Program-made: the position numbers and the translations under genes
The notes under the pieces: model-generated
The model's input: only the letters and a program-made list of their open reading frames with translations
Database searches by the model: none
Told to the model about the DNA's origin: nothing
Source of the DNA: Cordia subcordata
Lineage: Eukaryota > Streptophyta > Magnoliopsida > Boraginales > Cordiaceae
Direction of reading: 5' to 3'
Length of the DNA: 64,000 nt
Assembly: GCA_028554755.1 (NCBI GenBank)
Contig: JAPTOF010000015.1
Coordinates: 9,424,001 to 9,488,000, forward strand
Part shown: positions 11,496-21,655 of the stretch, one piece after another
Layout: each line of letters starts with the position of its first letter
Numbering within the stretch: the stretch's first letter is position 1

Positions 11496-12308
11496 TCACT
11501 TGAAAGATTGGAAGCTATAATGACCGGAAGGGGTCTCATTAGGGCCTAGGAATGCATATTTCAAATGATCGGGAAAGGATTTAAGCTCTAAAGAAGGGCT
11601 AGGCTCAACCAAGGGGGACTCAACCATAACATCATTAATAGGACCGTGTCTAAAATCAAGACTAGAAGGATTAACCTCAAGTGACTTATCAATCAAAGGG
11701 CTCTCAATTAAGGAAATAGAAGCTACACATTTCCGCTCTAAGGTCTTCAAATCAAAGTTAGACAACAATTTCTCAAATTTCCTCAATTCTTCTCCATCAG
11801 TCATAGTCCTCTCTACAAGGTCCTTGGCACACGAATCAATCACATCCACCCTAAAGCACTCTTCTCCATCATCTCCTCCTCCTATACTAGCTCTATTCAT
11901 CGCCTCGGCAACCTTCATGGTGGACCTCAAATTCCCAAATTTCATCTCTAATAACCCCAACCTATAATGGATAATAGCATTTGCGGTGGCAAGGAAGGGG
12001 CGACCTAGAAGAATGGGTGTAGAATGTCTAGAGTCATATCCTGAATCCATATCTAACACTATGAAGTCAACAGGGTACACAAACTCACCTACTTGGACCA
12101 TGACGTCCTCTATCACACCCCTAGGTCTGCGCTCAGACTTATCTGCTAGCTGAAGAGTAACATGCGTAGGGGACAACTCACCTAGACCTAGCTGCTGATA
12201 GATGGCGTAGGGAATGAGATCCACACTAGATCCTAAATCTAACAAGACGTGATCAATCTTGGTCTCACGGATCCTACAAGAAATGGTGAAGGCTTCGGGG
12301 TCACTCAT
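11496..12308 (-). CDS. Element 1 aspartic protease and linker (uninterrupted frame)
   Basis: A 270-codon open minus-strand frame. Residues 18-40 carry IDHVLLDLGSSVDLIPYAIY, the retropepsin active-site region with DLGSS in place of the usual DLGAS. VTLQLADKSERRPRGVIEDV, then FIVLDMDSG and ILLGRPFLATANA complete the fold. The C-terminal half is a low-complexity linker to RT, ending with the LELKSFPDHLKYAFLG block seen in related elements. The role is processing of the gag-pol polyprotein. It is the longest uninterrupted frame in the window, but upstream and downstream parts are broken. Confidence 0.8.
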   Translation of the reverse strand: MSDPEAFTISCRIRETKIDHVLLDLGSSVDLIPYAIYQQLGLGELSPTHVTLQLADKSERRPRGVIEDVMVQVGEFVYPVDFIVLDMDSGYDSRHSTPILLGRPFLATANAIIHYRLGLLEMKFGNLRSTMKVAEAMNRASIGGGDDGEECFRVDVIDSCAKDLVERTMTDGEELRKFEKLLSNFDLKTLERKCVASISLIESPLIDKSLEVNPSSLDFRHGPINDVMVESPLVEPSPSLELKSFPDHLKYAFLGPNETPSGHYSFQSFK

Positions 12309-12777
12309 CTTGAGGCGGGAGGCCCAAAGTACAAATACTACTCACATTCTCTGTAAGCCTCACTTTCTTAGGAATGTTCGATGACCTACATTTCCTTGTA
12401 CAAAGATCCTTAAAGAACTTAGAATAGGAGGGGATGGAAAGGATCGCATCTATCAAAGGAGAATTGACCTTTAGGTCCTTAAGATGCTCTAAAACCTTGA
12501 AGAACCTAGAATCCTCACTAGGTGTAGGCCTTTCTAAGGTAGATGGAAAGGGAACTCTAGGCTCAGTACCTCTAGACACATGGGAATCATCAATGGGCTC
12601 ATTTCCCTCCCGATGTGGGCGGGAAGTACTACTCTCTCTATGGTCTCTAATGGGCTCATCTTTCTCAATAGGACCCTCTCTAGAATTTCCCTCAACAGGG
12701 TTACTATGTGGTGCTCTAGACTCAGAAGGACCACTTGGTGCAGGCACTGCAAAGTCAACTCCTACCCTATTATCCAC
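12301..12777 (-). pseudogene. Element 1 gag-protease linker
   Basis: A hydrophilic minus-strand frame rich in Pro, Ser, Glu and Arg, followed by FFKVLEHLKDLKVNSPLIDA and KFFKDLCTRKCRSSNIPKK. The same two blocks occur in element 2 (36200-36330) and in element 3 (about 29390-29520). This is the conserved tail upstream of the protease. A stop near 12800 separates it from gag. Confidence 0.75.
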
Positions 12778-12799
12778 TACCCCACCACTCTTAAGAGTG

Positions 12800-14405
12800 G
12801 TGATGGCCTTAGCCTAGGCCTGAGGGGGATAAATGGTATCGGTGAAGGAACAAGATTGGACTCTAGGGGTTCACCTCCGGTTGAGAAGGCAATTTCCCAG
12901 GGTCTCCAGCGCTCAACTGACTAGCAATCTGTCCTAACTGTGCCTCAAACCTCGCCATTTGCTGCCTATTTTTTTGCCAATTCCTGTTGTTGGTTCTGAA
13001 TGAACTGCATTATCTTCATCATGTCATTACTAGGAGATTGGCAACTAGAGGGAGTAGGCAAAGCCTAAGATTGAAGAGCGCTAGTGAGACGAGGCTGATT
13101 AAGATGATAGAAGCCCTGGGGATATTGAGGGCAGGGTCACTGCTGAGGTGGAACCTAAAAATGTGAACTAGACTTATGCTGACCTTGTCTCCAAGAAAAT
13201 TTCGGGTTGTCCCTCCATCCCGGATTGTATGTGTTCGAGTATGGGTTGTACTCATGAGAATACCTTGAGTAGTGTACTTGCTCTTTCATGAATTCAGGAA
13301 ATTAAGATGCTAGAGGGCAAGCTGTGGTCTCATGAGATGACTCAGAGCACAATGCACAAACTTCAACAACTAAAGGGGCGGAGGAAGAACCTATAGAACT
13401 AGTCCTATGACCTTGGGATGAAAGAGACAAAGAAATGAATTGATCTAGCTTATTTGTTAAAGCCTCAACCTTAGTGAGTAAATCTAAAGAAACTCCAACG
13501 TCACTAACACTTCTCTTGTTACCTCCCCGACTAGACCTTTCTATGGCAAAATTTTGAAAAGAATGTTTAGCCATCATTTCAATTTTCTCCCATACCTCGG
13601 TTGGTCTCAAAAGATAAAAGCCACCATCGGAGGCGGCATTGACCATCATCCTATTTTGTTCATTTGAACCTCAAAACAAGTATTAAATTAGGTCATGATT
13701 GCTGTACCTGTGGTGTGGACATTGTCTAAGAAGATCCTTGAACCTCTCCCAAGCCTCATGAAAGGATTCTAGGTCATGTTGGGAGAAAGTCATAATGGCG
13801 GTCCAAAGGGTTACCGTCTTGGCCATGGGATAAAATTTTTGAAAGAACTTAGATTGAAGCTCAGCCCATAAAGTAAGGCAATCGTTAGGTAAGGAATGCA
13901 ACCAAGTTTTAGCCTTGTCCTTAAGAGAGAAAGGAAATAATCTTAGACGTATGATCTCTTAGGAGACATTGGGGACATGGAGAGTGGAACTCATCTCAAC
14001 AAAATTAGTGATATGATCTAGAGGAGTCTCATTTCTTCTCCCGTAGAAGAAAGGAAGCATAGCCAACATATTAGGCTTAATCTCGAAATTAGTCTCCCCT
14101 AAACCCAGAATTTGAATAGCCAAATTAGGCTCAAAGGCTTTGGGAAGAAAGAATTGCCTAAGAGTGGGTTCCTTATCTATGGGTGGATCCGGTCTACGGG
14201 GCTCTCGTCTAAAATGATCTTGGGCTTGATGCCCAAGGTGATAATGAGGTGGAATGGGATTCATTGAGGGATTAGGAGGATGATTAGGATCGGCCATCTT
14301 CTCAAGAAGATCTCTTAAATTCCTAAAATGTCTAACAATTCTATCGGGTTCAGGATTAAGAGGAACTAAGGGATTTCTAAGGGATCTCCTACCAAGCATG
14401 CACAA
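12800..14405 (-). pseudogene. Element 1 gag
   Basis: Three minus-strand frames form one gag. 14405-13959 starts MCMLGRRSLRNPLVPLNPEP and contains LGETNFEIKPNMLAMLPFFYG. 13901-13683 has HSLPNDCLTLWAELQSKFF and FHEAWERFKDLLRQCPHH, the core of the retrotransposon gag family. 13649-13302 ends with the zinc-knuckle-like CALCSESSHETTAC (CX2CX4HX4C). Stops fall at about 13960, 13682 and below 13300, where the glycine/proline-rich tail continues in broken form. The product would form the capsid and bind RNA. Confidence 0.82.
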
Positions 14406-14649
14406 ACTATCCTAACTCCGGCCACTTCAATCCCCGAAAACTTCAATATTCCTAAAACTAAAGCAAATAAACCACAATCCTAGAAAGTCTATTAAATAAA
14501 GACAAACGCTGAAATAGATTAACAAGGATCAAAGCAAGATAATATCAATAATAAACAAGATAAGCGATAACTAAACAAACTATAAAGGAAAAGCAAGAAT
14601 GTAAGAAAAGCAACTACCAAAACACACAAAAAAAGAATGCAAACTACCG
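14406..14649 (-). other. Leader between PBS and gag of element 1
   Basis: A-rich untranslated leader in element sense. No gene. Confidence 0.6.
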
Positions 14650-14672
14650 TGCCTCTCCAGCAATAGTGCCAA
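14650..14672 (-). other. Primer-binding site of element 1
   Basis: The minus strand reads TTGGCACTATTGCTGGAGAG, a decayed form of TTGGCGCCGTTGCCGGGGA, the PBS of Athila-like elements that is complementary to a tRNA-Asp 3' end. It lies just inside the right LTR. Confidence 0.75.
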
Positions 14673-14677
14673 GAACT

Positions 14678-16558
14678 CCTTGTGTCTCTCGAGTGCAAGC
14701 TCTAAAGACCCGCAAGCGCACGGATCTGTGTAGTAAAGTGTATGCAAGTACGGGGTCGATTCCACAAGGAGGCTATGTTGGGAGATAGATTCTTCGTGTG
14801 TGTTCTAGAGTGTGCCTAAGAAGAAACCTAAACAATCTATTTTTGGGATTTTGGATTTTTGATGGTCGGGAGCTCTAACTAAAACGAATTAAATTGAATT
14901 ATGGGAATGGAAAGTGGGAAACAAGTTAATCTAGAAGGACTAACAAATGGAAAGGTGTTAGGGTGACTTCAACTTATAAATGGGTGATTCTATACTCAAA
15001 TGCTACGGGATTAAAGAATGATGGCTTGCTTTCATAATTGCTCTTAACTAGATTGCTAAATTAGTGTCTTAATTTCCCCCTAGGACTCGGTGCGGATCCG
15101 TCCCTAGGCAGTGCCTCCTAGAGCTACAGCATGGTCCTTATGACCTAGGGCCTTAAGAGTGACCAATTAGCTTCCTAGGTGACTTAGAATGAGCCTACCC
15201 TAGTACCTAAATCATTGGTTAGATTTAAAGCCAAGACCTGGTGTTGCTAAGGTTGACTAAACCTATCCTGAAACCTATTGGCTGGGTTTAAAGCCAAAGG
15301 AGACTCGGCCTAAGCTAGCCCTAAGTTGCTTACTGTCATTCTAAGGTCACTATAGTGAGATTTGACTTGATAGCACATTCCTACATGTTCTTGGCCAAGG
15401 TGTTCGTGAATAAAAGAGTCTATTCAACTACCAAACATCGTCATGCTTGGATTACACCATTAGAAGCAATTAACAACCAACATGTATTCGTTATTGAAGT
15501 CATATTTACCACTAGGCATACAAATATACACGTAGATATGAATAAAAGCATTACCCACTTCATAGCATCCACACATAAACACATAGACGTGATTATAGCA
15601 TGGATTAGATGTGTTTAGAAATAAATAGACTTCAATTTATACACATGTTACTCATTTAGGCATTTAATCAAACACTTAGACATGAATGAGAAAATAACCA
15701 TTTGAACAAGAAACTCAAACATGTATATATTCAGCCATTTAATCCCATATCACAAGAGTATATAGCAAACCTATTACATAAGCTAAATCACCCTACACAA
15801 GTCTACTCAATCATAATAAGAGATAGAATGAAAGAGAGTTTATGAAGCTTCCCTTTCATCCTAGCTAATCTTGTACAAAGCTCTTGAGCAAACTTGAATC
15901 CAAATGTTTGAAACCCTCTAAATCTTCTTGCTTCAAGGTGATGAAATGTGTGAGAGAGTGTGTGTGATATGGGTGAAGACTAGGGTTATGTGTGTGTGTG
16001 TAAAGATTCTCTCTAGAATTATAAAAAAGATCTTCCCTTTTAGTCTGAAAATCGGGCTTTTATATCAGCTTTTCACGAACTGCCGAACGACCTAGCTGGT
16101 CGACTGGCTTCTCCTCTTAGCTCGATCGACTTTTTGATAGTGCTTTCTGGATTGGCCAATTGACCGGCTCTGGAGGGGTGGTCGTCCGGCTATTTTTAGC
16201 ACCTCTCTGGAGTGGCCGGTCGACCTAGCCGATTGACTGGCTCCTTTTCTTCGGTCATCCGGCTAACTTCCTTCCTCCATTCTGTCTTTTCGGCCTCTGA
16301 TCTTCCCATTTTGACCCGTACATCTCTCATCTTCATCACCTATCATCATTTATCTCAATCTTAACCCAAAGTTCACCTAAATCATTGAAAACAAGCAATT
16401 AGTGTAGCAAATTGTCTCTTAAACTCAATATGTACATTTGTTTACGCTTAAGCCTATTCTTATCAAAAGCACAACACTAATGCATCTTTTAGAGCACTGA
16501 ATACCTCTTAAATATAGGCAAATAACAATGCAAACACACACAAAAACACAACACATCA
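14678..16558 (-). repeat. Right LTR (5' LTR) of element 1
   Basis: It matches 5457-7316 throughout and ends ACACAACACATCA. The outer TGAT terminus at the internal side has mutated to CCTT. It contains the TATA box at 16057-16066 and no gene. Confidence 0.9.
16057..16066 (-). promoter_or_regulatory. TATA box in the 5' LTR of element 1
   Basis: The minus strand reads GATATAAAAG, identical to the site in the other LTR. It is correctly placed to drive a genomic RNA. Confidence 0.5.
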
Positions 16559-16660
16559 TCACGCTTGAGAATTAACTGGTCGGCGTATAAGTAATCGTCG
16601 TGCTGTCACTTGCGTTCTGAGATGGCTTGAAACTAAGGGTAATTTAACCAAAAAAAAAAA

Positions 16661-16844
16661 GGAGAGAGAGAATGATAGTTTTGGACAAAAAATAAATTAT
16701 GGTTAAAGATAACGGATTGTTTAACAACAAGGGAACCAGATGCACATTTAACAGACTATAGGGGTGTGATGAGAGACTTTTAATACCATAAGGGGGTGTT
16801 ATACACTTATAGTAGACCATAGGGGCATTTGGTACATTTTACCC
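16661..16844 (-). repeat. Right terminal inverted repeat of the Pack-MULE
   Basis: Inverted partner of 4828-5021, followed by the TSD copy at 16845-16853. The sequence from 16559 to 16660 is the remaining interior of the Pack-MULE. Confidence 0.8.
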
Positions 16845-16941
16845 TTTTCTAATACTAGTTTGACTTGTGTGCTACATAACATTTGATATAAATTTTCTAA
16901 TATTAAATTTTATAAGTAATAGTGTCATAAATTATACTTTG

Positions 16942-17293
16942 TGTAGAGGCCATCTTTGGATTGTGGGCTTTGGGGCCAAACAAAGATGTAAATGGCAAGG
17001 CCCTTAATCCATGCTAATCAGCCATGTCACAATGGAAGGTCCATGATCCTTGGGTCATGACCGTAATTAAGGGAATCAAATCTTCTCACGACTGGACAAA
17101 AAATAGCTAATAATATAGTAAGCTTCTTCTTAAAAGGAAGAGAGGCGCTGCATCTAAGAACACGGTGCCTCATATCAATATACTAGTCGTTAGTTTTTTG
17201 TTTGGTACCTCTAGACCATGGTCCTTCACCCTCACAAAGGGATCTAAGAACTTGTCAAACCCTAAATCTTAATTGTAGAATTTAAGCACTACA
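16942..17293 (+). repeat. 5' LTR (352 bp)
   Basis: It has TGTAG...CTACA termini. The first ~230 bp match 25561-25785, including GGAATCAAATCTTC and GAGAGGCG. No gene. Confidence 0.8.
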
Positions 17294-17295
17294 AC

Positions 17296-17313
17296 TTGGC
17301 GCCCATCAAGGGG
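17296..17313 (+). other. Primer-binding site
   Basis: TTGGCGCCCATCAAGGGG directly after the 5' LTR. It has the TGGCGCC start common to Ty3/gypsy PBSs. I cannot assign the tRNA with confidence. Confidence 0.65.
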
Positions 17314-18667
17314 GATTACCAGACTTCAGGTTCTTGAGTGAAGGATTAGAAACACACAATTATATCCCTCATTGCCGAATTTCTCATCATTCAGGATCTT
17401 GAGATCTCCACAAAATCCATTTAGCAAAAGCTCCTCATCGTTCAATTTCTCGTTTGAGTGTTTCTTCTCGTTGATGACGTTGAGAGTTTCTTGGCTTTGA
17501 GATATAAAGCTCTGGTTATGCAAGAAATAAAAAGACACCAACAGCAAATGGGCTTCAAGTTTTTTTTTTCCTCAAAGATGCTGCTACTGTCTCAGCTTCT
17601 TCACGATCTAGTATGTAACATGGGGTGCTAGTTTTGGAAACAAGTTTGTTCCAGTGTAAGTCATCCAATCTTTCCTCAATCTGATCATTGACATGGCATG
17701 TAGATTATCTCTGTGATTCAAATAAAGAGATGCGGCGGGTGTAGGAATAATTCTCAAAGTCGTTCATGGTTCCAAATCCATTCTCTAGCATTTGTCCTTT
17801 CTATTTTCTGATCTCTGCTTCATAATTATCTCTCATGTAATGAAATATTGAGAATGCTTTGATTGTAGGAACTAACACGATAAGTAAATATCTCACGGAA
17901 TTCAATGACATAAGCCATCCTTCTAATAGTTTCATACTTAAACCTTGCTGAGCATGTCATGCCATTTCTTTTTATGTGAAAATAAGATTGTATAATCATA
18001 TTGCAAAGAGTAAGTCATCATCATGCATACTTGCCTTCACTATTACATTCTTTTATATGTATACTTGCCTTCAAGGGATCAATCTTGACTGGTTGATATA
18101 TTCAAGGGTTGCTTTAGTTTAAAAATATCACAGTTCAACACATGATTGGAGGAAAATTAAAGCATCAATTTTAGTTAGTCTATCTATTAATTAATCTAAA
18201 CAATTGGCCTACGCTTGCATTTGATAGATTCGTGTTTTAAGTTGGTTTACCTATTATTGGCTTGAATGTTCTTGAAGAGGTTTTTTAATTTAAGTAAAGG
18301 AGATTTATATAACAAAACATATGATTAAAAATTTTCTTAGCTTGATAGAGTTATGCTTGTGACAATTCTGCATCTTGTAGTTGTGACTTTTTATTGCAAG
18401 CAGTCACATTTTCTTTATCATTTTTCTAACAAGAACTTTAGTGAACGAAACTCACTACGAACCAATCACCATATAAGGACTCTCAGTTTTTCTCTTAGTC
18501 TATAGAGGTGAAAGGAAAATCAAGAAGGCAGAGAGTAAAATATCTAGGTGGAACCAAGGGCTGAACAGGGATTGGTAAGGTAGTGAGAGGATAAGGGCGT
18601 CTCAGACGTAGAGAATTGCCAGAATATAAAATTCAGAAGAACTGGAATGCGTTGCATTTGAGGAAGT
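17314..18667 (+). other. Interior of the short-LTR element, left of MULE-1
   Basis: About 1.35 kb with no family-like coding region. The longest frame (73 codons, minus, 17326-17547) has no recognisable motif. It ends at the MULE-1 target site. Confidence 0.5.
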
Positions 18668-18676
18668 GTTATTTCT
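18668..18676. repeat. Left 9-bp TSD of MULE-1
   Basis: GTTATTTCT, identical to 23883-23891. Confidence 0.9.
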
Positions 18677-18697
18677 GGATTTTTTTATAAATAACAC
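18677..18697 (+). repeat. Left TIR core of MULE-1
   Basis: The outermost 21 bp pair with 23862-23882 in inverted orientation with a one-base offset. Confidence 0.8.
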
Positions 18698-18819
18698 ACT
18701 TAAAAAATTTAGTTTCGAAAATAGCTTTATCTGAGTAGGTATTTCAAAAATAGCATTTTTGGAGATTGAATATTTGAAAATACGAAAAGTAGCGCAATAA
18801 ATATTGTACCGTTGCAGAG

Positions 18820-18965
18820 CAAAATTTGGCTTTTCAATAGCAGATTTTGACTATTCAATTACCGAAATTTGCTCCGCGATGGTACACGATTAATGCGGCC
18901 CTCGATTTTAACACTTTCAGCTATTGAATAGCCAAATTCGGCTATTCAATACCCGAACGTTAATC
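18820..18965. repeat. Left subterminal motif array of MULE-1
   Basis: Several copies, in both orientations, of a TTCGGCTATTCAA / TTGAATAGCCGAA motif (for example AGCTATTGAATAGCCAAA at about 18920 and TTCGGCTATTCAA at about 18938). The right end carries more copies. Such arrays bind transposase in other plant transposons; that role is inference here. Confidence 0.65.
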
Positions 18966-19383
18966 AGATTTAACCCTCCTAACTCTCTTCTTCTTCCTCA
19001 CACGATTTCAAGCTTTTTTTCTCCCTCCTTGTTTAACCCCCGAAATTTTAGCGTCAAACAGTCAATCTTTCGCAAGATAAGCTTCAAGCCTAGAATTTTG
19101 CCTCTTGTTGTGAGTTTTTTGGTTTTACTAATTTAAATTATTATTTTTCATGTTTTTTCAAGTTCTTTCATGTATATGTATGTTTCATATGTTTGTATAG
19201 TTGTATATGTAAATCGTGTGTATGTATATATAGTATTTATGTATATATACATGCTGTTTACTTATATATATGTTGTGCATGTATATATTATATATAAATG
19301 TTGGAATAATTATTGATGTTGTAGTTGTATAGTTTAGTTTTAGATGTTGATATAGTTGTTGATGTTGTAATCATCATGTTGAA

Positions 19384-19444
<61 letters not shown>

Positions 19445-19850
19445 CAACTAGTTTTATTATTATTATTGGTATTATCATTATCATTATTATTATTATTATT
19501 GTTGTTGTTGTTGTTGTTGTTGCTGCTGCTGCTGCTATTGTTGTTTTTGTTGTTATTACTCTTATTGTTATTATTATTATTATTATAATTATGATTATTT
19601 ACCTTTATTATTATTAATATTATTATTATTCTTATTGTTGTTGTTGTTATTATTGTTATTATTAGTATTATTATTATTATTATTATCATTATTTTTCTTC
19701 TTCTTATTATTATTATTACCCAAATTATTATTATTATTATTATTGTTATTGTTGTTGTTGTCGTCGTTGTCGTTAATAATATTGCTAGTGTTATTATTAT
19801 GATTATTATTAATATAATTTCTATTAATATATTTATTAATTAATTCATTT
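18966..19850 (+). other. Leader or intron region of the PMD gene with compound microsatellite
   Basis: A pyrimidine-rich leader (18966-19130), then a run dominated by ATT/TTA/GTT/GCT units (about 19385-19800). The poly-Leu and poly-Asn frames here are microsatellite translations, not proteins. A TTTATTGTCCGTAG acceptor-like junction at about 19850 precedes the first recognisable PMD codons, so this may be a 5' intron. Confidence 0.5.
19385..19800. repeat. Long (ATT/GTT/GCT)n compound microsatellite
   Basis: About 400 bp of trinucleotide units with phase-keeping substitutions. It includes an uninterrupted ATT run near 19386-19441 and GTT/GCT runs near 19500-19535. Confidence 0.9.
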
Positions 19851-19859
19851 ATTGTCCGT

Positions 19860-21558
19860 AGGTTATGTTATGGCCCACAGACCAGTACCAGAGGATACCT
19901 CCTTTCTCATTCATTATACTCGGCATATGACTCATTTGATGATGACCACCACATATCTTAGAGAGGTTCGAGTACCCAAATGTGATAAGCATCTATATGA
20001 CAAGCTTGAGGACCCACGTGTTCAGGAGGCATTGGTGATTGCGGGGTTTTATGGGTACTATGCAGTAGGTGGGCAGGAGTTTTATTATCCTATGTTGACT
20101 GCCCTAGTTGACTAGTAGAGAGTAGAGATGCATACATTCCACCTCACTTGGGGAGAGGCCACAATCACATTGTAAGATGTAACTATTTTATGGGGTTTAC
20201 CTATACAGGGTGATCCTATGCCAGATATCGGTAAAGCGCCACGTCCGGTTGACGATTGGCAGCAGCTATTCTATGATGTATGTGGTGTTGCACTTCCTCC
20301 GGAGGCCATTAATACGAGATTTGACAAGATAAACTTGCATGAGTTGAGGAATGTATACACCTCGACTAATTTCGAGGAGTATATCAGGAGCAGGCTCAGC
20401 ATCATGCCCGTCTGTGGATATTCTTCTTCCTGAATTGCCATTTATTCGCTGACGCCAGCGGTAACCTCGGAGACATGAATTGGTTGTTCGTGTTGCAGGT
20501 CTTTGGGACTACTAGATCGTTGAATTGGGGCGCTGCAGCACTTGCATACATCTACCATCAGTTGGATCTATGTGCATATGGTGATAGAGTGAACTTATAC
20601 GGTGGATTCAGTTTTACGCAGGTATTAGATTTATTCTATTATGTATCTATAAAATTTGTGACATAATAATGTTACTAACGTTATCATTCACGTGTAGTGG
20701 TGGCTATTCAATAGATTCGATATTTTTAGACCTAGACTTTATTCATCTCCAGCACGGTAAGTGCAGAGGACACACCCCGTAAAGGGTATTTGAATTGGGT
20801 TACCGGGCAAGCCCCGTGGTGCCGTATATCAGCAGTCGAAAGAGTTTCGAGATACTGCTAACGGCGGTTTATTGGTGATTCGCAATGCATTAGACAAGAT
20901 GCAGCCGGATCAGGTTTGATATGCATCTTAAGATGTATAATTGCATATTGCAGATACTCTTTAAGTCAATAGCTATTTAACTTATCTGAGCAACAATAAT
21001 GACATCACAATTTGATTGGGATATGACCACCATTGACCAGCTATCACTATATTGCAAAGAGGGGTCTGATTGGTAGAGTGTATGTGTCCCACTCATCTTT
21101 GGAAAAATAGTAGAGTGTCAGAGACTTGACACGGTAATGCGGCGGTTTGGTTTGTGATAGTCGATCCCAGCCCTACCATTGTCATCGACGACAGTGGACC
21201 ACATCAGAGGAAAAGAGAAAATAAAGAATTCTCAGGAGTTAGCTCGAATGCGTGGCAAGAAGACCAGAGTGTTATTGCCGAGGAGAGTCTAGATGTAGTC
21301 CCACTGGCTCAGTATATGCGGTGGTACCTACGTCGCTCCATCACAGTCATCAGTCTGTCACTGTCGGAGCAGATGCATAGGGGCTACCAGACATAGTCCC
21401 GAGACACAGATCGTTTGGTAAGTAGAGTATCACCACGTCTTCATAACTTTTGTAAAGTCTTTTCTGTACATATTATGTAATGTAATTATCATGTACTTGG
21501 TGTGTAGGATAGTACAATGGGTACTGTGTATCGCCACCTGCAGCACGAGTACCAGTAG
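19860..21558 (+). pseudogene. Plant mobile domain (PMD, aminotransferase-like) gene of MULE-1
   Basis: The plus strand shows PMD blocks in order: HTFHLTWGEATITL and ILWGLPIQGDPM (20130-20220), then VDDWQQLFYDVCGV; LWIFFFLNCHLFADASGN and LNWGAAALAYIYHQLD (20410-20570); WWLFNRFDIFRPRLY (20698-20745); VPLIFGKIVECQRLDTVMRRFG (about 21080-21150, landmark only). A 76-bp intron is clear at 20622-20697 (GT..AG, with a TACTAAC branch-point match), and another at 21418-21507 leads to a short last exon ending in TAG at 21556-21558. Stops near 20112 and a frameshift near 20410 disable it. PMD proteins occur both in host silencing factors (MAIN/MAIL) and inside transposons. Here it is clearly transposon-borne. 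Confidence 0.8.
20622..20697 (+). other. Intron in the MULE-1 PMD gene
   Basis: GT donor after ACGCAG, AG acceptor in CACGTGTAG, and a TACTAAC branch-point consensus about 25 bp upstream of the acceptor. Removing it keeps the PMD frame (FTQ then WWLF). Confidence 0.75.
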
Positions 21559-21579
21559 CATACCCAGGGCACTTTCTCA

Positions 21580-21655
21580 GCTGCGAGCTTCTGGGTGACG
21601 ATCAGATATTATACAAAGCTGCGAGCTTCTGGGTGACGATCAGATATTATACAAA
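21580..21655. repeat. Perfect 38-bp tandem duplication at the transposase truncation point
   Basis: The 38-bp unit starting GCTGCGAGCTTCTGGGTGAC occurs twice head to tail. It covers the codons of the SDRHPEA motif. Confidence 0.9.

Larger units (their letters stand above)
5457..16558 (-). mobile_element. Element 1: Athila-like Ty3/gypsy retrotransposon, 11.1 kb
   Basis: Paired LTRs (5457-7316 and about 14678-16558) flank a minus-strand internal region with a PBS (14650-14672), gag, protease, RT, RNase H, integrase and a polypurine tract beside the left LTR. The flanking 5-mers are TCAGG (5452-5456) and TCACG (16559-16563), a 4-of-5 TSD. The LTRs differ at about 11 of the first 205 aligned bases by my count, so insertion is not very recent. 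The PBS type and the FMDDFSIFG RT motif suggest the Athila lineage. It sits inside the Pack-MULE and is therefore younger than it. Confidence 0.88.
4828..16844. mobile_element. Pack-MULE (Mutator-like, non-autonomous), split by element 1
   Basis: The two ends are long inverted repeats. The left end begins GGGTAAAATACACCAAAT at 4828; the right end, on the minus strand from 16844, begins GGGTAAAATGTACCAAAT. The inverted match continues for about 190 bp through the CACACCCCTATGGTC and TTATCTTTAACCATAA blocks. Flanking 9-mers are TTCTCTAAT (4819-4827) and TTTTCTAAT (16845-16853), 8 of 9 identical, which is the TSD size of the Mutator superfamily. Without the gypsy insertion at 5457-16558 the element is about 0.9 kb. 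It has no transposase but carries a SLU7 gene fragment. Confidence 0.8.

Noticed and set aside
12434..12924. Plus-strand frames of 114 and 127 codons
   Set aside because: Antisense shadows of the element 1 gag-protease linker.
14580..14765. 61-codon minus-strand frame across the LTR/PBS junction of element 1
   Set aside because: It spans LTR, PBS and leader; no protein function is plausible.
19325..19588. 87-codon poly-Leu frame and the antisense poly-Asn frame
   Set aside because: Translations of the ATT/GTT microsatellite; no other sequence content.
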